Shown in pieces: positions 38,390-51,719 of a stretch of DNA of 64,000 nt; position 1 is the first letter of the stretch; every line of letters starts with the position of its first letter. A program made the translations under genes and the position numbers. The stretch is from NCBI RefSeq assembly GCF_030704535.1, contig NC_081806.1, positions 4,859,001-4,923,000 on the forward strand. The letters run 5' to 3'. The DNA comes from Vitis vinifera (taxonomy: Eukaryota > Streptophyta > Magnoliopsida > Vitales > Vitaceae). The notes below the pieces were generated by a model, which ran no database searches, was not told the DNA's origin, and saw nothing but the letters and a program-made list of their open reading frames with translations.

Positions 38390-38600
38390 TTGGATGGAGA
38401 TTCTGTAATCTATAGGAAGAGGGGAGCTTGATGTGAAGATCGTTTCAGAGGGGTTTCACACACAACAAAGTGATGATTTGGGAATTGGGATATGATATCA
38501 TATTATCATATAAGAGGTTCAGCTCTCTCGGAGTACTGAGTGAATCTTTATAGATTTTTTTTTTTTTGGCAACAATTAAATTTATACAAGCTCACTTTCA
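38390..38600 (-). promoter_or_regulatory. Transaldolase promoter region
   Basis: On the minus strand TCTATAAAG occurs at 38546-38554, about 160 bp before the start codon. It is a plausible TATA box. A palindromic GATATGATATCATATT-type stretch lies between it and the ATG. The assignment is by position and motif only. Confidence 0.4.
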
Positions 38601-39149
38601 CACTCCGACGTATAGAAGCAAGCTTCTTTCTTTTTTTCAATTAGGACAGGACATTATCATATTTATGTTTTCATTTCTTAAATAAGTTGCTCGCAAACTA
38701 GGTATTAAGTTATTAAGCCCCAAATTTTATTATATTTAGATTTATTAGATTATCACATTTCTTTGACGATGAGACCGAGGGCTAAATGGACAAGGACAAA
38801 ATGCAGGATAAATCCCACTGTAGGATTAGGATTGGCTTGTACGTTTAGTGGACTGGTGTTACTAGTGTCCAAGGCTCTCAGGACTCAGGAGAGAAGATGA
38901 GAATATCGTTGACAATATCAAGGAAATTATTGTGATCTTTATTTAACGAATGTGGCCACGCGGGTCCATTTCTTGTGGGGAAAGCAGACACCCATTGGAA
39001 TGGTGGACTGAGAACAGTGAAATTGTGAAAGGCCCGTATTAATGGGCCTGACCCAATCCAAAATAATCCTTTTTCCTGCTGTTCATTCAAAGTTTCAAGA
39101 CTCATCATCGAGGCGTGTACGTTTCTTTGTTTCTTTTCTTTCTTTTTAT

Positions 39150-39474
39150 GTTATGTTTGATTCTCGAAAAATTTGAGGGAAAATGCAAATGAAAGAAAAT
39201 AGAGATGAAAAATAAAATAAAAGAAAAAATAAAGAAAAATAAAAAATAGAGTTAAAGATGATAAATTATTTTTATTTATTATTTCAAACTTATTTTATTT
39301 ATTTTAACTCATCAATATAAAAATTAAATAATTTTAAAATACATAAGTTTCTAATTAATTTTAATTATATTTAATTTTCTTTGTAATATTTTATAGGACA
39401 ACCAAATATGAGAAAATCATTTTCCTTAAAAAAAAAATTTCTTTCCTTTGTACTTTTCGGGAACCAAACATAAC
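39150..39474. mobile_element. AT-rich MITE with GTTATGTTTG terminal repeats
   Basis: The left end GTTATGTTTGATTCTCGAAA matches the reverse complement of the right end, GTTATGTTTGGTTCCCGAAA, at 18 of 20 positions. The interior is AT-rich and contains GATAAATTATTTTTATTTAT. Further copies of this interior lie at 46.43-46.63, 47.86-48.00 and 55.20-55.33 kb, so it is a family. No target duplication is evident. The superfamily (hAT-like?) is not determined. Confidence 0.7.
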
Positions 39475-39888
39475 CAAATATAATTTCAACTTTTTAACCG
39501 CAAAAAAAACTCAAACTACACACAAGATGATGAGAGATTTGGTGCGATGAGAATCCTGGTGCTATTACAAATGGGTTTTCAAGAATTCTATTACATGATA
39601 CACATCTAAACAAATGCTATAGCTTCCAGAGGAGCGCTGCTGAAAATAAATTAAATAATCGACTCATTTGGAGGGGTGAAAATAATCATAGCCATCAACA
39701 TGGAAGGAAGAAGGCATTACAAGTGCCAAGGCAAAAAAGTCTTGAATTGAATCCAATAAACAATGCAATAATCAACAATTGAAATTTGCTGAACAAGACT
39801 GCAAATAATGCAGCAGCACCCACCACCTTTATTTAATACCCGACTTCCAAACTCGAATAATATATCTATACCATATATGCAAGTCAGT

Positions 39889-42238
39889 CTATGCTCCTCT
39901 TCCTTCTGAATTAATAGGTGCATCCAACTCTTTCCATCTCACTAGGGAATTGAGAAATTCCATGACCTGCATAAAATTTTGTACATTTTCATCAGAACAT
40001 TAGAAAGATGCCAAAACTCAAAATAAAATGGAACTGAAAAAAGCAATGGTTTAAGACAAATTTTGCACCTCTGCCGGGTCCTTGAGGGAGTAGAATGCCT
40101 TGGTTTCTTTTGGTACTGGAGACACCAGTATACCATAACCCCGATTTCCTTCTCGCAACACCTGACAAAAATATAGTGAAATCAAATTATGTAGTTGCCT
40201 CAAAGTAGCACACATCCAAACCAACTCCCTAACCCAAAAGGCAGTTGCACGGGTAATACCTTGAATGCATCTTCATCAGTTCTATCATCTCCAATATAAA
40301 TTGGGAGCACATCCTCACTATTGGTTAGTCCTGCGCACATATAAAGAATAAAACAATTCAAAACAACAATTTATAGTGTGGATGCCACTTATCAGACAGA
40401 AAGCCAGAGATTATGTACCAAGTGATTCGAGAAGAAATTCAACTGCTTTCCCCTTGTTCCAGTCAATCACAGGACGGACCTCTAAAACCTAAGCATGGGA
40501 AGAACATATGAAGTTGATGAAATTTACTAATAAGAACCACTGCCTAAAATCTCCATATCTTGAGGAAAAATATGCAAGGGTGTTCAGGGAGAAAATATTA
40601 CCTTCCGCCCATGGGTTAGTCGTAAACGAGGATAATCTTTGAGAACATCATGAACATATTGTGCAATAGTAGACCAACTCTGTAATTTGAAAAGAAGTGA
40701 ATAAAATTCTTCAAATTAGCCAAACTTGTAAGCAGTGTGTTATTAGTTATCAATAGAATTAGATAAGAAAGCAAAAGTACAATCCATGATCCTTACATTC
40801 TCATCTACATTACGGTAATGTACAGAGGCGCAAAACTTATGGTTCTCAACTTTTGCGCCTTCAATTCCTCTAGTGGTTTCAACAAGGGCTCTAAAAACCT
40901 GCATAAAAAAAATTATAAACAGTCAGTTCTTCATGACTTTCGTGACTTCTGATAAATGTTTTACACTTGTATTGTAGGTAATTGAAATCAAAACTATTTA
41001 GCACCTCGTCTATCATAGGTAAAAATTCACTGGCAGGCTGGAACAGATTCACCTTCTTACCCTGCCACAGCCAAAATTAAAAAGGATCAAGAGAAAGTAG
41101 AGTATTATCTAAAGGATCCAATTACATCTTGGTATGTACATGAGTCGTGGCCATTCTTTTGTTAGCCACTGTCCATATTCATTATCTCTTTGTGGGGAAT
41201 TGAGGGGATTAGGGAAGTTGCAATTGGTCTTATTATCAGTTACCTGGTCATCCGAGGATTTAATACAATTTGAATGGTCATTGCAGGCTGTGTATCTGGC
41301 TGGGCCCATGATGTCCATTCCATGACTGCCCGCATAATAGAGTTCCTTTAGTCCTACCAACTCATAAACCTAACAAAATGCAGAGATTAGACGCTGACGG
41401 CACCCAAAAGACGAACATACATATATACATATGAAGGGGCAAAAAGAAGCAACAAAATCCTTAAACACTTAATATTAGGAATATAAGATTCTCTCAAATA
41501 CCTTGTCACGGCTTCTTCCACTAATGATTGCTGTTGGGAAATACTTTGCGAGATTTTTCACAGTTGAGCGCATCTGACAACAAATTATTTGATTGCAATA
41601 TCAACATAGGGTTGGAAAGGGAAGGAAAGAACTCTTTGCACATACTACTAATGAGTAACAATTTCTTACAGCATCAGACATCAGGGCACGGTCAGGATCA
41701 TCAACAATTGGAGAAAGAGTCCCATCATAATCCAGAAACATTGCTATCTTCTTGCTTTTTGCATAACTTATGATTTTCTCAAAAGAGTTGAGCGCTGATG
41801 GATACTTAAGCTGCCCAATCAGAAAAGGAAAGTAAAATTGGATGGGAAAACAACCAAAACAAACAACCTAACTGTCTCAACTGATAAAACAAGCTCAGTG
41901 ATAAAAACATCCTATCAATTAGTCAGATAAAGAAGCAAGAATACCATCCAAGAGCTTGTCACATTATCAGTGTCATCTGTAGCAACCTCGACATTGAAAT
42001 CCTTAATTAACTTCTTGCGAGGAGGAGAGGACGATTTCATGGCATCCAGCCAACCATTTGACCGAACGTCATCAAGCTTTCCTGGCTTTTTTCTTGGAAT
42101 TATTACATACTTTCCAGAGGAGAATCCTGTTCCTGGTTGCGAGTAAGGCAACAGACCAGAAGGGATGCCTAGTCTTGATTTGTTCACAGGTGCAGGATCA
42201 GTAAGAACAGGAGAAGCATGGTTCGACTTCAAATCCAT
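39889..42238 (-). CDS. Trehalose-6-phosphate phosphatase
   Basis: Eleven coding exons (transcription order): 41945-42238, 41670-41810, 41502-41573, 41244-41369, 41005-41061, 40797-40898, 40602-40679, 40419-40488, 40260-40330, 40069-40161, 39889-39966. They give 393 aa. The enzyme dephosphorylates trehalose-6-phosphate, a sucrose-status signal in plants. HAD-family motifs are complete: [11 protein letters not shown] with Asp125/Asp127, ISGRSRDKV, and GDDRTDED (327-334). The ~100-residue N-terminal extension ([12 protein letters not shown]...) is plant-specific and poorly structured. The first in-frame ATG is at 42238; an in-frame TTG three codons upstream is not a start. The only good TATA box is 2.9 kb upstream, implying a 5'-UTR intron. 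I cannot assign one of the named TPP paralogues. Confidence 0.95.
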
Positions 42239-45120
42239 TCGATCCAAGATTACTCCGAACAGTTTATATGGAATATCTTTAGTGTATTATATTGATAACC
42301 TTTTAGTCAAAACAGAGACTTATGGGCCTTATCTCAAGTATACTTCACCCAACCCTTTTATCTATGAAAAACCACCTCTTCAATGTTTTCTTGTCACTGC
42401 TCGTGGGAGAGCAGTCCATCAAAAACACGCTTCCTGGAAACTGGTAGTGATGGCCACACATTAATGAAAAGTTGATTTAGTTATAAAAGATGAATTTAAC
42501 AGAACAAATATTCAGAGTTTGCCATACCTTCTCATCTCCAAAGCTACACAGCATTTACAAGAGGGTAAAACATGATTGGTGCAGGATCCCTGAGAAAGGG
42601 TTGATAGACAGCTTTCTAATTCTGAGAAGTGCACCAAATTTCTGCATTTAAAATAAAAAAAAGTTCAATCCAGTGACTACAAGATTGTGATTTGTGAAGA
42701 TAGTTGGGTCAATAATTACTTAGTGAAAATAGACAAATGAACAATCAGCCAGAAACTGACATTTTCAAAATCCAAATATCAGGTCGATATATAGCTATGA
42801 GACATAACAGTGTACGTGAACAAAACAGGTCTTCAATTATTTGGGACCACAGAGGTGTAATCACTGTCCTGTCTCATTAAGTGATTTTATTCGCCAAGCT
42901 AATCCAACAGGTTGATGGAAATGAAATATGACATGACCAGATGTCAGTGATAAATGTAACCAGGCATCTTCAATTACCTAATGTGGAGACAAACATAATG
43001 TCAAATTCCTTACCTATTAGTACTACTAAGTTAACCAAAAATGCTTTTTCCAACTTCTCTACAAAAAAAAAAATTCTTATCCACATCAGTTTTGTCCTTT
43101 ATCCTAAGGAGTCAGAGAAGAATACAACCCATAACAGTGTAATTTCATGTACTAAACTGTTGAAATGATGTTATTTGTTAAAGTTGGCCTCTGCAATCAT
43201 GTCCAGTCCTTTACAAGCTCCCTTTAAGTTTATTGGCATAACCCCATAAAGAGAAAAGAAGCAAATCCACGGTGAAATAAGCATCATGCACCTCCTGAAA
43301 AGTTTGATCTTCAAACAAGTATACTCAGACAAGCAACCACTAGCTACCACTTTTACATATTCAGGGAAATAAGCTTCCAGCACAACAAACACACAAATTT
43401 GATAGTCATTCTTCAAAGCGAAAGGGCAGAAAAAAAAAAAATGGTAGTGTTTGTTTTTTTATTTTAATATAGGATGCAATTTGTTTTCAAATTTTAAATG
43501 ATTTATTTTTATTATTTTTTTATTTTTACTTATTTTTCAAAAAAAATTATTAAATAGAATTTTTTTTTTTTTGCTAAATGCTAAAAATATTTTTTTAAAA
43601 CAATCAAAACACAATTTCAATATAACAATACTTTATTAAAAAAAAACACATAATACTTAATATTATTAAGTGGTATTTAAAGATAAATTAAATTAAATTT
43701 TAATCATATTTAGGTGAGAAAACAAAACAAAAACCACCTAAATCTTTGAATTTAAAATTTCCCTTAACAATCAACTCATCTAAAATTATATAATATGTGA
43801 TCATATAAACATGTACCGCATGTGTCCTTTGGCACAAGAGAAGTGGATTCCAATTTAGTCACCAGAGCTTTTAGGGAGAGTAAAATGTCAGACGTGAACT
43901 CATTAGAGAAGGGCATAGAATCACAATAAAGCAAAAGGAACTACATTCACTTTTAAGAACTCATGCTAAAATAATTCCAATTTTTATAATTTGAAAAAGA
44001 GAAAAAGTAAAAAAGAAAGATTAAAAGAAAAAGAATCAGACAGAAAAAGTCAAATCCACATCAAGACCTACGCTTACCAAAATTTTAACTATGATCTCAT
44101 CCTATGCACATCAAAAGGCACACACGGCTTATAAGATACCTCTGTATGAACCACTTTCAAACTTCACGATCAATAAAAGATCAATAAAATTACTTTGGCT
44201 ATCAATAATATAGACAGAATACATCAAGATTAAATTTGTGAATCACGTGAAAAGCAAAAAACCAAAAAAAAAAAACTTGTTCCTGTAATGACAAGACAAT
44301 GCACCTAACAAACTTAAATTTAGTCACCCCACAAAAAAAAATTGAAAGAGTGAAAAAAACATGTTCAAAGAAAATTTTAAAAAGGAAAAAAGGCTATGAA
44401 TCATAAGATATCTAAAACAGTAACTTAATATTTCTTGGCTTGCCCTTAAAAATCATGATTTTTTTCCATCTAGAATCTGGAAAACTACATTTTCAGCGGT
44501 TAAATTTCAGAAACTGATTAGGACGTGCTGGGATGTTTCAACATCTTTTCCTTGTAAATCACAGCAACCGACAAAAATATAATTTTATAATTATAGCGAA
44601 TAAGGCCAACAAATAGGCCGTCAAATCACATCTCCTCAAATATGTACAACTTGCAGACAAGCGCAGGCTCAAAAATTCAATTCATCAAAAACGAGTCCGG
44701 CGGTAAAAATCAAAACTAGAACCCTAATAAATCGAAATAGCAAGAGCGCTTGTATTATTTCATGAAAAAAATTATAACTGCCGAAGATCAGGCACGCTTG
44801 AACACGTAAACACAAAATGATGGAAAACAAAATCAAACATCACAAACGTAGCCGATCTTCGTAAAGGAAAAAAAGTTGAAAACACAGAAACAAATCCACT
44901 CCTCACAACATTAATTTCCAACAGCATTGCATCGGACCACCTGAAAAAAATAAAACGCTTTCTGTTTGGAAATGAAAAAACGCAGAGGCTGTACCTGAGT
45001 CGCAAAAGCCAAACACCAGGAATCTGAATGTGGGTTGAAGAGAAGGGACGTGGAGGACCAAGCAATGAAAACCCTAGAAAATAGAGGAGGAGGTGAGGAA
45101 GTCTTTGAAGGAGAAAGCTT
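42239..45120 (-). other. Probable 5'-UTR exons and intron of the TPP gene
   Basis: No coding region is supported here. Because the likely core promoter lies at about 45.12 kb, this interval should contain the leader exon(s) and a large leader intron. It holds a MITE-like insertion at 43443-43738. Exact leader splice sites were not resolved. Confidence 0.45.
43443..43738. mobile_element. MITE-like AT-rich element
   Basis: The left terminus GGTAGTGTTTGTTTTT and the reverse complement of the right terminus, GGTGGTTTTTGTTTTG, match at most positions. The interior is AT-rich with no coding capacity. No convincing target duplication is seen, so boundaries are approximate. Confidence 0.5.
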
Positions 45121-45133
45121 TGGGTATTTATAG
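45121..45133 (-). promoter_or_regulatory. TATA box, probable TPP core promoter
   Basis: CTATAAATACCCA on the minus strand is a strong plant TATA element. A start about 30 bp downstream (near 45095) would open a leader with an intron before the TPP coding sequence. Confidence 0.55.
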
Positions 45134-45625
45134 AGTTTGAAACGTGCTTGGCAAGGAGACCTCAACTTGGTTGTTGAATTGGAAACCGCATTTTCCTTAA
45201 TAAAATAGTAACAGAAATTACAAATAAGTATAATTTTTCTGAAATTTAAATAAAATTTCCCCATTTGGGAGTGGGTCCCATAAAAGATTGCCACGCGGAC
45301 AATGACCGTCAGTATGTACTCATAATAATGACACCTATGATCTAGTGTGTCTGACGTGGACACATGTCATCCGGGCCCGCCACAAGGGAACGGTCAGATT
45401 TCACGCTCGAGTCGTTTTCATGCGGAGCTGGCGGTCGTCGGTGTGCGACGGTTTTCCTCCCTATCCAGTACAGATGGAAACTTTCTTTCAGTACTTTTTC
45501 ACTGCAACCAAACACCATTCACTTTAGTTTTGAGTGATCGTGTGATTGGAGCTGTTTTTTATTTTACCACCAAACCAGTATAAGACAAGTGGAAAACAGC
45601 TTTTCAAGCGGCCTCAGCCGCTTTT

Positions 45626-45870
45626 CACGTGGACCAATTCACACACAGTTGTGGTGAAATATCAGTGAAAAAAAAGGGCTTTTTGAACAAAATCTCGTGA
45701 ACTCAAATTTTCCCTTTTTTAAAAAAAAATGGGAGGTGGAGGAAAAGAAAAAACAATGGGCGCTGAGGGGGATACACGTGGCGGAAGATGGAGGTGGGAT
45801 GAAATAAAAGGGATTCAGCTTTTCTGGGATATAGCAGTCTGACTTGAGAGTCGTGTGAGTAAATCACGTG
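45626..45870. promoter_or_regulatory. Cluster of three G-boxes (CACGTG)
   Basis: CACGTG occurs at 45626-45631, 45775-45780 and 45865-45870, each in ABRE-like context (ACGTGG). Such palindromes bind bZIP and bHLH factors and mark ABA- or light-responsive promoters. They lie roughly 500-750 bp upstream of the TPP TATA box. Confidence 0.5.
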
Positions 45871-46425
45871 GGCCACGGCGAAAAAGAATGATTTAATAAA
45901 TGAGGTCATAATACAAATTACAAAACATATGGTTAGGGTTTTATTAGGAAGGGGCGTGGGGGTCCACTTCTACGGTTGGTTGGTTGATGTTTGTTTCTCG
46001 AGAATCCCGATGGAATCTTCGAAGTTCGAAGAAAAAAATGGAGTAGAAGAAAGACGCTGCGGAGATGAAGAAAAAACCTCCTCCGGTTTATATGTGTACA
46101 CACTACACACTCAAAGTGCCCAAAAAGCGCAGTCTGGCCTCCATTATCTCCTTCCCTCCCCCATGTGCTGCAATTTCCCTGCACCTACGGTTTACTGACC
46201 ACAGCCCACAGCCATGTGCCTCTTTGCTTCGCCTTGCTCACATTGTGTTTTTCCCCATTTATTTATATTACATTTTCCAAGGCCAGAAACATACAAAGTC
46301 AAAACCAGATGGTTTCAATTTTCAAAAAGTTCAAAGGAGGTTGGTTGTTCCAACCTACTTTTCATTTTCGGTGAAGTTTATTTTAAAGCAATACTTGGAG
46401 TATATGTACAAAACTTTTGCTAAAA

Positions 46426-46630
46426 ACTTAAAAGGGTATGGTTGGTTTGAACAAAAGAAAATAAATAAAAAATAAAAATAAAATTGATAAATTATTTTTA
46501 TTTATTATTTTAAATTTATTTTTAATTATTGATATAAAAATTAAATAATTTAAAATTATATAAAATTTTAATTATATTTGATTAAAAAATCATTTATCTT
46601 AATATTTTCTAGAAACGAAACATAAGTCCT
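46426..46630. mobile_element. Second copy of the AT-rich MITE family
   Basis: The interior GATAAATTATTTTTATTTAT and following ATATAAAAATTAAATAATTT match the interior of the 39150-39474 element. The right end ACGAAACATAAG corresponds to its GTTTG-type terminus. The left end is degraded. Confidence 0.5.
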
Positions 46631-48160
46631 ATATTTCATTACCTTGTTAGGTGAACCCAATAATGCTTAGTTGGTGGGCTAAACTTAATTGGAGAATTAG
46701 AGCAGCCCATAGAAAAATTAAGTCTCCCTCCCCTTTTCCAATTCTTACAACAAATTGTTTGGTAAAACTAAAGCACTTCCTTCCAAATTTCCAATGACAT
46801 GCATCATATTTTGGCATGGCTCTGTGCTGCCCAAGACACGTTTTTTAACATTATTATGACAAAGTGCACCATTTGTTTGGTCAAAGACTCAAACCCACAG
46901 TTGATTAATAGGGCACTAGAGCAATGTGCATGGAGATGTTTGAGCCTTTCTATGTTTTTCAAATTCCAATATTTTTATTTTTGGTAGGTGCCATTTCCAA
47001 GACAAAGTTGAACCACTCTACCCATTGGATGCCATGATTCAACCCCCCACAATATTCATTTATGTCAACATTTTCTTTTTCCAAACAAGGCTTTTCAATT
47101 ATTGTAGTCATATTAAATTTGGTACAATAATGCCCAATAGGAAGTAATTATGATACAAAGTTGTCTTTCTCTTCTTCTATATATGAGACTCTTTTCCACT
47201 CTTTGAAGCCGACGATATCAAACAAAATACATAGGCATGCACCTTAAATTAGTTAATTAGGTTAGGCTAGTAGCTATGCCTGAACTTCTTTAATAACAAG
47301 TACAAATGACTTGATGAGTTGATTTAGCTTTTGTTTGGGTCAATTTTAACAGGCTGGCTACGTACAGATGCATCATACATCCATAATAATAGCTTGCTCG
47401 TGTGGTCCTTATTCCAGGACAAACTCCATTCAATTTTGCTGAACATTGGGATGAGTTAAAAGATGAATGTCCCTGTGACCAACATTTTTAAAGCAAGGTC
47501 GTGTGTTTTAATCACACGTTGGCCGTTAAGTATTGAGTAAAGGTCTGGCTATGCCAAACATCATTTTTCATTTTTCTAAGGAGGGGACTTTGAAAATAAG
47601 AATAGTAGGTAAATGTCAGCATTTCTCAAAACCCTGCCGCCCAACCAATCAAATACTCGGATGTTACCAAACAAATCCTACCTAAATAAATAAATGCTAT
47701 ACCTTCCTTACAAAGTTTGGTTCAAGTTTTAAATCAAAACTATATCTTGATGGGACTCTTCAATTGAAAATTGAGGTGCATTGTCATCGACTCATGGTTG
47801 ATGGCAGAGAACAGGAAGAAGAAGGTTGTTTTTATTCCCAGCGTTTGAAGTTGTTTCCTGTAAATAAATTATTTTTATAAGTTATTTTAAATTAAATTAA
47901 ATTTTTTATATATTAAAATTAAATAATTTTAATTGTATTTGATTTTTTATAATAAGATCAAACTTTTTTAGAATCAAATAAAACATTAATAAGGAAAATA
48001 AAAAAACATTTTTAACTTTTTAATATATATATAAAAAAAGAAATTGGAAAATGACCTTAACATTGCCTATGTAATTATAAATTCACAAATACAAATTATT
48101 GATTCTTGATATCCTAGTAATTGTGTCATAATAAAATATTTTATGCTAAGAGTGAATTGT

Positions 48161-48297
48161 GGTTCATGAACGTACATTTCTTTAGTATCTAATAAAAATA
48201 ATCATCTTATCAACATAATCAATGTTTTGGTTCATGAACGTACATTTCTCTAATATCTAATAAAAGTAATCATCTTATTAACATAATCAATGCTTTC
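48161..48297. repeat. Direct tandem duplication, 68-bp period
   Basis: GGTTCATGAACGTACATTTC starts at 48161 and again at 48229. The following text on ATCTAATAAAA and AACATAATCAATG is repeated with few changes. Confidence 0.85.
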
Positions 48298-49904
48298 ATT
48301 TAAATAATAGTAAGTGTTGTTTAGTTGGTGTTATAGTGTAAATTACGATATTTTAATCTCATGTTTTAAATGACTATACATCTTATTAAATTATTTAATA
48401 AAAACACTTTATAATTTATGTTTAATATTTTTAGGATTTGAAGTAAGAAAATGAGATTTGATATATAGTAATATGATTATTATATGTATCAAAATAATAT
48501 TGTTTTGGCAATAAAAACATTTTTTATTTTTTAAAATCATTTGAATTGGACAAGAAAATATTTGCAATGAGAAAAAAAAAAACGACTGGCTAGTGTAGTA
48601 TTATATTGATTTCATTTAGCAACATAATGCAGCCGAAAGCAGAGAAGGAAAGATGGTGCAGAGCCACGTCGGATACACGAGGTGAGGGACTTGTCGTGAG
48701 AGCGGAAGACAAAAGAAGGTGGGTCCCATTTTGGTACAAGTCATCAGCGCACGATTGGCATCTTGCTCTCTCATCCTCTCCCTCCAATCATTGACCACAC
48801 CATGATGTTACGTGATGACGTGGCTGCATACTTTCAGATGGTGACCGCTGCCTCGATTTCTGATGTTTTTCTTATTAGTAGAGCATTGTGTTTTGGATTA
48901 ATCAGTTGAAAAAATTAAGTTTTGGTTGATATAAATTCAGATTTAAAGAGAATGTGAAAATTAAGAAAAAAATATGAATTTTTTATTTTTTCAAAAATAA
49001 TTAAAAAAAAGTAAAAAAATATTAATTCAAAGTTTATTCATTTTGTAAATTTTAATAAAATTTAATTTAATTTAATAATTTTAAAAAAATGCATCATTTT
49101 CCAAAAATATAAAAATAAATTATTATTATTATTATTATTATTTAAAAATCAAACATATTGAAAAATATATATATATTTAAAATTATGTATTTTAAAAAAA
49201 CTAAACATATGTCAAAATTATTTTTTTTAAATAATATATTTTAAAAAATATATATATTTTTAAAAATAATAAAATTTTAAAATAATTATTAAAAAAATTT
49301 AAGATAAAAAAATTTGTTAAATATCATAATAGAAAATATTTAAAATAGTTTTAAAGAGTATAATAATCTCTTTATATTTTATATCACGTTTATCAATTAT
49401 ATAATTTTTATAAATCAAATTTTAATTTTTAGGCCATCGAAAATACAATTCTCTCTTATTTCAATTGGGCGGTCCACCGGCACGCTTGGGAGAAAATTTT
49501 GAGAGTGATACGGCGGTGACGCCAGGATGTCACCTGACTAGGAGCTGACGCGGACGGCAGACTCCACGGGCCCAAACTCGAAAAGCGTCCCAGGGTTGAC
49601 CCAAAGGTCGTTTCTAGGAAGGTGATTGATTTCCTTTCGAGCAAAAATAAATAAATAATGAGGAAAAAATTTTCTTTATTTTTCTAGAATCTCTAACGGC
49701 GGCAAACAGGGCATAGAAAGTGTGAGGGAAAAAACAAAAAAGAGTGGACGAGAACTCCACACATTTCCGTCTAGTTTAAGTAATTGCGTTTTCAATAAGT
49801 CAATATATTGTAAAAAAGATCAGGTTTTTCTACAGTGACGTAGTCCAAGTCCAACATTGAGGCGTCGGCGGCAAAAACAGAAAAGCTGGCCATTTGGCTA
49901 AACT

Positions 49905-50235
49905 CATATTTAGGGTTTGTTTGGTTATTATTTTTAAAAATAATTATTTTTGTTATCAAATAATAAGCAAATACATTAAATAACTAAAACCTATTTTTCC
50001 TATTTTATTCTTAAAAATATAAAATAAAATATTTTTTAAAAACATATTTTTAATTATTTTTTACTATGAGTATAAAAATTATTTTTAAAACACATTTTAA
50101 AATATTAAAAAATAGATTAAAAATATTTTAACTTCTTAAACAGATTTTTATTTTATAAAATATTAAAAAAATTATTTTTAAAAACTGTTTTTCAACATTA
50201 GTTTAAAAACTAGTTATCAAACAAGATCTTAGTTT
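49905..50235. mobile_element. Possible MITE with GTTTGTTTGGTTA ends
   Basis: The left edge GGGTTTGTTTGGTTATTATT and the reverse complement of the right edge, ATCTTGTTTGATAACTAGTT, are similar. The interior is AT-rich. Target duplications are not clear. Confidence 0.4.
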
Positions 50236-50659
50236 CTTATATTCAAGAAAATATTTCAAAATATTACACATCTTAGTTCTTAGAATTAAAATAAAATTGA
50301 AATTAATTGAACTAATATTCTCTTTATGATTTACTGTCATAAAACCCCTTATTGATGGTTATATCACAAAATAAAAATAAAAAAATTAAAATAAAGAAAG
50401 AAAATTAATGTATGAAAGTTGGTGGTAATATGGATGAAAATGTTTATATTTTTTTATAAGGAAACTAATAGTTAATTTTTTTAGAATTAATGATTGGATT
50501 AGGTGTTGAAAAACCTTATAGAAATAGGTCTCCAATGAATGGCGGTAGGATGTAGTCACGTTAAAAAGTAAAGAAAGGAAATTGAGTTTATATATATATA
50601 TATATATATATCTGTGGACCGTATTTCTACGCATGCGTTTCTATTCGATGGTGAACTCA

Positions 50660-51000
50660 CTTTTTATTTAAAAAAGATTTATTTTTTAGAAAATGATTTA
50701 GAGTCACCACTTATTTTTGTTTTATTTTGAAAGGAATAACAAAATAAAATAAAAAAAACCCTAAGTGTGACTCTTTATTTGGAAAATATGGTTTGCGAAA
50801 AACCAAATTTGGGCTCGGGGTTAGATTACTTATTGGGAAGGTATGGTAAAGACTATTGCACCCCTCTAAGCCCCTAAAATGGGTCTCTACTAAATAAGAT
50901 GAAGCAAGTGTAACAATTGATAGATTAAACATGGATACCAAACAAATATTATTCTAGCAATAAATAAATAAACAAGAAAGGCAAGGTGCGTACCTGAGTA
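50660..51000. repeat. Fragment of a dispersed plant repeat
   Basis: Phrases GAGTCACCACTTATTTTTGT, CCCTAAGTGTGACTC and GCACCCCTCTAAGCCCC are familiar to me from dispersed repeats in several plant genomes, probably part of an LTR element. No boundaries are visible here and the class is not certain. Confidence 0.35.
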
Positions 51001-51710
51001 GCAAGCTAATCGCTTCATGGAAAACAAGGGTTAATAAACCAATACAGAATAATCACATGTGTCACAGAGCAAATTAGAGTCAATTGATATTCAATCACAG
51101 ATGTTGGGTCTCACCAATGCCTAGATTAGTCTTGCACAAATTAATTTCATGAATTCCATTATTTGAAATTATGAAATTTATTCGTGCTTATTTTAAAACA
51201 TTTAAAAATCAAGGAAGATGTGAAAAATGCTTGCCAAAAAGAAAATGATAACAAATTTGATTAAAAATGGGACTTTTGGGACTTAAAAATTCTAAGGATG
51301 AAAATTTGTGGAGTCAAAACAAGATTTTTTGAAAACCAATTTCCAAAGACATGCATAAAGATGGATGAAGAAACATATGAGTTTTAAAAAGAAGCATAGG
51401 AGGGTGCCCATGCATGGCCCTGTAGGAGTGAGGCCCGGGGTGTTAGTGGGATTGCACTGTTGGCGCGCCATTTCCTTTAATAACAACATGTAATCTCGGT
51501 ATAAATGAAGTTTAGGGCAAATTTGGTGACTTGGAGCATGAATCATAACCCACAGAGCCTTCATCATGACAAAAACCATATTCTCCATGATTATTTTGCC
51601 TATCACAGTTCATTGCCAATTTCCAGCCATCCAATTTGCTTTAGATCAATCTCACATTTCTCAAGGAGCAAAACAATAGTAATCAAACTCAGAGACGACA
51701 TTATTCACCT

Positions 51711-51719
51711 CTATACAAG
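51711..51719. repeat. MULE target-site duplication, left copy
   Basis: CTATACAAG, identical to 63720-63728. Nine bp is the characteristic duplication length of Mutator-superfamily transposition. Confidence 0.85.

Larger units (their letters stand above)
45134..51719. other. Intergenic region rich in AT elements
   Basis: About 6.6 kb without a supportable gene. The first 0.8 kb is the TPP upstream region. AT-rich MITE-like segments lie at 46.43-46.63 and 47.86-48.00 kb, a direct duplication at 48.16-48.30 kb, ATT and AT microsatellites at 49.12-49.15 and 50.59-50.61 kb, and a MITE-like element at 49.91-50.24 kb. Two GC-richer islands (48.62-48.85 and 49.46-49.63 kb) resemble promoter debris but carry no convincing ORF. 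Confidence 0.45.

Noticed and set aside
42239..42247. TPP start three codons earlier
   Set aside because: That codon is TTG. The first ATG is at 42238 and begins the family-typical MDLKSNH.
45929..46475. Several overlapping frames of 69-136 codons
   Set aside because: Frames on both strands overlap, none has a domain or splice context, and the region lies in promoter and MITE sequence.
47470..47560. tRNA-like or SINE B-box resemblance (GGTCGTGTGTTTTAATCACAC)
   Set aside because: Mismatches the B-box consensus and no A box or tail is present.
48590..48800. GC-richer island with small frames on both strands
   Set aside because: No coding signal. It resembles promoter debris with ACGT-type motifs, too weak to call.
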